From the NCBI GenBank assembly GCA_977006965.1, contig OZ345371.1:1550001-1614000 (forward strand): 64,000 bases of DNA, written 5' to 3'. This DNA is from Phymatolithon calcareum (taxonomy: Eukaryota; Rhodophyta; Florideophyceae; Hapalidiales). Of this stretch, positions 62,177 to 64,000 are shown one piece after another. Both the position numbers and the translations under genes were made by a program. Within the stretch, counting starts at the first letter, position 1; each line of letters opens with the position of its first letter. The notes under the pieces were generated by a model. The model ran no database searches. It worked only from the letters and a program-made list of their open reading frames with translations, and was not told the origin of the DNA.

Positions 62177-64000
62177 ATGGACATGTTCACTTCCTTGCGG
62201 CGGATGCTCTCCCCGCAATTCGAGGAGGATGCCCCCCCATTCTCCCCCTCCGTCGACTTTCCCTCCGACCCCCGCGGCAAACCGCGCACCAAGCCTCGCA
62301 CCCTCGCCGCCAACAAGGAGAACGGCTCCCACTCCGCAAACACCCCACGCCGCGCCGCACCGCGTGACCCGGGAATGTCCCCGCCCGCCAAGCGTTCCAA
62401 CGGACGCGTCCCACGCACCCTGCTCGGCACCTCACCCGCTAAGGGCAAGGGCACCGTTGGCTTCCCCGTCCGTACCGAACACAAGGTGCACGTCGAGTCG
62501 GATGCACGTTCCAATACCGGCTTCAAGGGACTGCCCGAGCAAATGGAGCGCGAACTCATGAAGTCCGGGCTACGTCAAGACGACCTTAAGGCCGATCCGG
62601 AAGCGGCGTTGCAAGCCTTTCAGAGATATCTGTACGGCGGGCCGGCACCGCTTCCGAAACCAAGCACGCCGAATATGCTGGCGGGGAACGCATCGCCCAA
62701 GCCGAGGGCCCCGCCTTCTACCCCGCCGCGGACAAAGCCTAATGCAAGACCGATGGATCTTTCCCCGGCCGCTTCGTCCGTGCCGTCGCCGTCGCGCGTG
62801 CCGGAAGCTTCTCGCGCGCCCGTCACACCGACGAAGCGTGCGCCGGCTGCTGCGAGCACGACACCAAAGATGCCACCGCCTACGAAGACCGTCGTCCCAA
62901 GGGCGCCTCAGATGCCGCGTCCGTCGCAGAATACACGTGCACCGCAGAGTGCTGCGCATAGTTCTCGCCTCCCGCCGCCGAAACCTGTCAAGCCGAGCGC
63001 TCGACTTCCGCCTGCGTCTCCCAGCCGGCGACTGCCGCCTGCACGGGCAGTGCCTTCGCATACGCCGCCGCGAGTGTCCGGTTCTCCGGGCCGACTGCCG
63101 AGTCGGGCGGCGGTGCCCCCGTCGCGCACGCCGCGTCGGTCCGGCACGGCGGCCGGGGGTGGCAACGGTGCTGCGCGCATTCCGCCGCCGCCACCAGCGC
63201 TGCCGCCGGGGCCTTTCTCGACGGGGGTTGGAGGCATGCCGCGTGTGAGCGGGCAGCGGAGGACGATTATGAGCATTCCGCCGCAGGAGCCTGTGTACAT
63301 TCACAACAAGGATCCGAACACTGTGTTTGAAAATATGAAGAAGATCGGACAGGGCGCGAGTGGGAATGTATTTCTGGCGAATAAGCCGGATGGAAGTAAG
63401 ATTGCGCTCAAGCAGGTGAGACCGGCGAACAAGATTGAACAGGATGCTGTTGAAATGGAGATTCGAATGATGTGCTGTACGAGACATCCGAATCTTATCA
63501 AGTGTTATGAAACTTATAACTGGTCGGGTATTCTGTGGATCTCTATGGAATATATGGGCGGAGGTTGTCTGACTAATGTGTTGGAAACACTGCAGAGGAA
63601 GAGGATGCGCATGCCGGAGACTGAGATTGCGTTCTTGTTGCGGGAAGTGCTTACGGGGTTGAAGTTCATGCATGGGATGAAGAGATTGCATCGCGATATT
63701 AAGAGCGATAATGTACTGCTGACGGCGGGGGGAAGGGTGAAATTGGCGGATTTCGGATTCTGTGCGGAACTTACGGAACAGAGGAAGAAGAGGACGACTT
63801 GTGTTGGAACGCCGTATTGGATGGCGCCGGAACTTATTCGGCAGAATGAGTATGACTATAAGGTGGATCTTTGGAGTGTGGGGATTCTGGCGATTGAATG
63901 CGCGGAATGGGAACCGCCGCTGCTGGATCAGGACCCTATGAGGGCGATGTATCTTATCACTACGTCGAAACCGCCCACGTTGCAGCAGCCGGAGATATGG
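62177..64000 (+). CDS. PAK/STE20-family p21-activated kinase, 3' end beyond window
   Basis: Open from ATG at 62177 to the last base (608 codons visible) with no stop. A CRIB/PBD lies at about residues 94-150: VGFPVRTEHKVHVESD, GFKGLPEQMERELMKSG, and AALQAFQRYL, the Cdc42/Rac-binding and autoinhibitory segment. A long Pro/Ser/Arg-rich linker (about 155-375) resembles SH3-binding linkers. The kinase domain starts near residue 383: glycine loop IGQGASGNVF, IALKQV (Lys near 411), HRDIKSDNVLL (near 505), DFGFC (near 522), TCVGTPYWMAPE with the activation-loop Thr, and VDLWSVGILAIE. All catalytic residues visible are intact. Known role: Rho-GTPase effector kinase in cytoskeleton and polarity signalling. 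The start is supported by the frame beginning just upstream of a short basic N-terminus; no upstream in-frame ATG competes. Confidence 0.93.
   Translation, partial: MDMFTSLRRMLSPQFEEDAPPFSPSVDFPSDPRGKPRTKPRTLAANKENGSHSANTPRRAAPRDPGMSPPAKRSNGRVPRTLLGTSPAKGKGTVGFPVRTEHKVHVESDARSNTGFKGLPEQMERELMKSGLRQDDLKADPEAALQAFQRYLYGGPAPLPKPSTPNMLAGNASPKPRAPPSTPPRTKPNARPMDLSPAASSVPSPSRVPEASRAPVTPTKRAPAAASTTPKMPPPTKTVVPRAPQMPRPSQNTRAPQSAAHSSRLPPPKPVKPSARLPPASPSRRLPPARAVPSHTPPRVSGSPGRLPSRAAVPPSRTPRRSGTAAGGGNGAARIPPPPPALPPGPFSTGVGGMPRVSGQRRTIMSIPPQEPVYIHNKDPNTVFENMKKIGQGASGNVFLANKPDGSKIALKQVRPANKIEQDAVEMEIRMMCCTRHPNLIKCYETYNWSGILWISMEYMGGGCLTNVLETLQRKRMRMPETEIAFLLREVLTGLKFMHGMKRLHRDIKSDNVLLTAGGRVKLADFGFCAELTEQRKKRTTCVGTPYWMAPELIRQNEYDYKVDLWSVGILAIECAEWEPPLLDQDPMRAMYLITTSKPPTLQQPEIW

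Noticed and set aside
62570-63691. 373-codon minus-strand frame over the kinase gene
   Set aside because: Arg/His-rich antisense shadow of the Pro/Ser-rich linker and kinase domain of the PAK gene.

Overview
This window comes from a nuclear eukaryotic chromosome with compact, intron-poor genes. Four of the genes read here carry short GT-AG introns of 77-108 nt, and several others are single long open frames. Gene content includes a Tra1/TRRAP pseudokinase, MED15, a PAK-type kinase, a GT13 glycosyltransferase, a Hedgehog-type Hint protein, and an NB-ARC/WD40 immune-type receptor. Together with many LINE fragments this suggests a red alga of the florideophyte type (Chondrus-like). That assignment is inference; no marker gene in the window settles it.

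Layout. 0-5.8 kb: C-terminal half of a Tra1/TRRAP gene (+). 6-17 kb: an NLR-type STAND NTPase with near-identical WD40 repeats (-, 9.8-13.9 kb), flanked on both sides by copies of an HtrA-like trypsin+PDZ protease, one decayed and one broken only by a single in-frame TAG. 17.5-29.5 kb: repeat-rich DNA with a pogo/Tigger-like element, 5'-truncated LINE tails and a degenerate tRNA-like sequence. 29.6-30.3 kb: a four-finger C2H2 gene with one intron. 30.3-39.5 kb: LINE fragments, a MED15-like relic and two abutting long palindromes. 39.5-42.9 kb: MED15 (-, three exons). 45.4-49.2 kb: four transposons nested inside one another, each level marked by a target-site duplication (TSD). 50.3-51.2 kb: a membrane RING-H2 gene interrupted by a 147-bp retroposon. 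51.8-56 kb: three more LINE insertions. 56.1-64 kb: gene-dense end with an orphan ORF, a secreted Hint/Hog protein, a GT13 enzyme with an MGAT5-like cysteine-rich tail, and a PAK kinase that runs off the window.

Four retroelement families can be told apart. Family 1 is a LINE with an AAATAAA..CATATCC-type tail. Family 2 is a LINE ending in GGGGCTTTTTAATAAA plus A-run. Family 3 is a LINE with an AATG-repeat tail. Family 4 is a short retroposon with a GAAA/GAA tail. Most insertions have 12-14 bp TSDs that I could locate exactly, which gives precise element borders and pre-insertion sequences.

The most interesting biology is the NLR-WD40 gene with its hypervariable repeat positions beside HtrA-like proteases, the red-algal-type Hog protein, the GT13/Cys-rich fusion, and the fresh retroposon inside the RING gene, which may be a knock-out or an intron being born.
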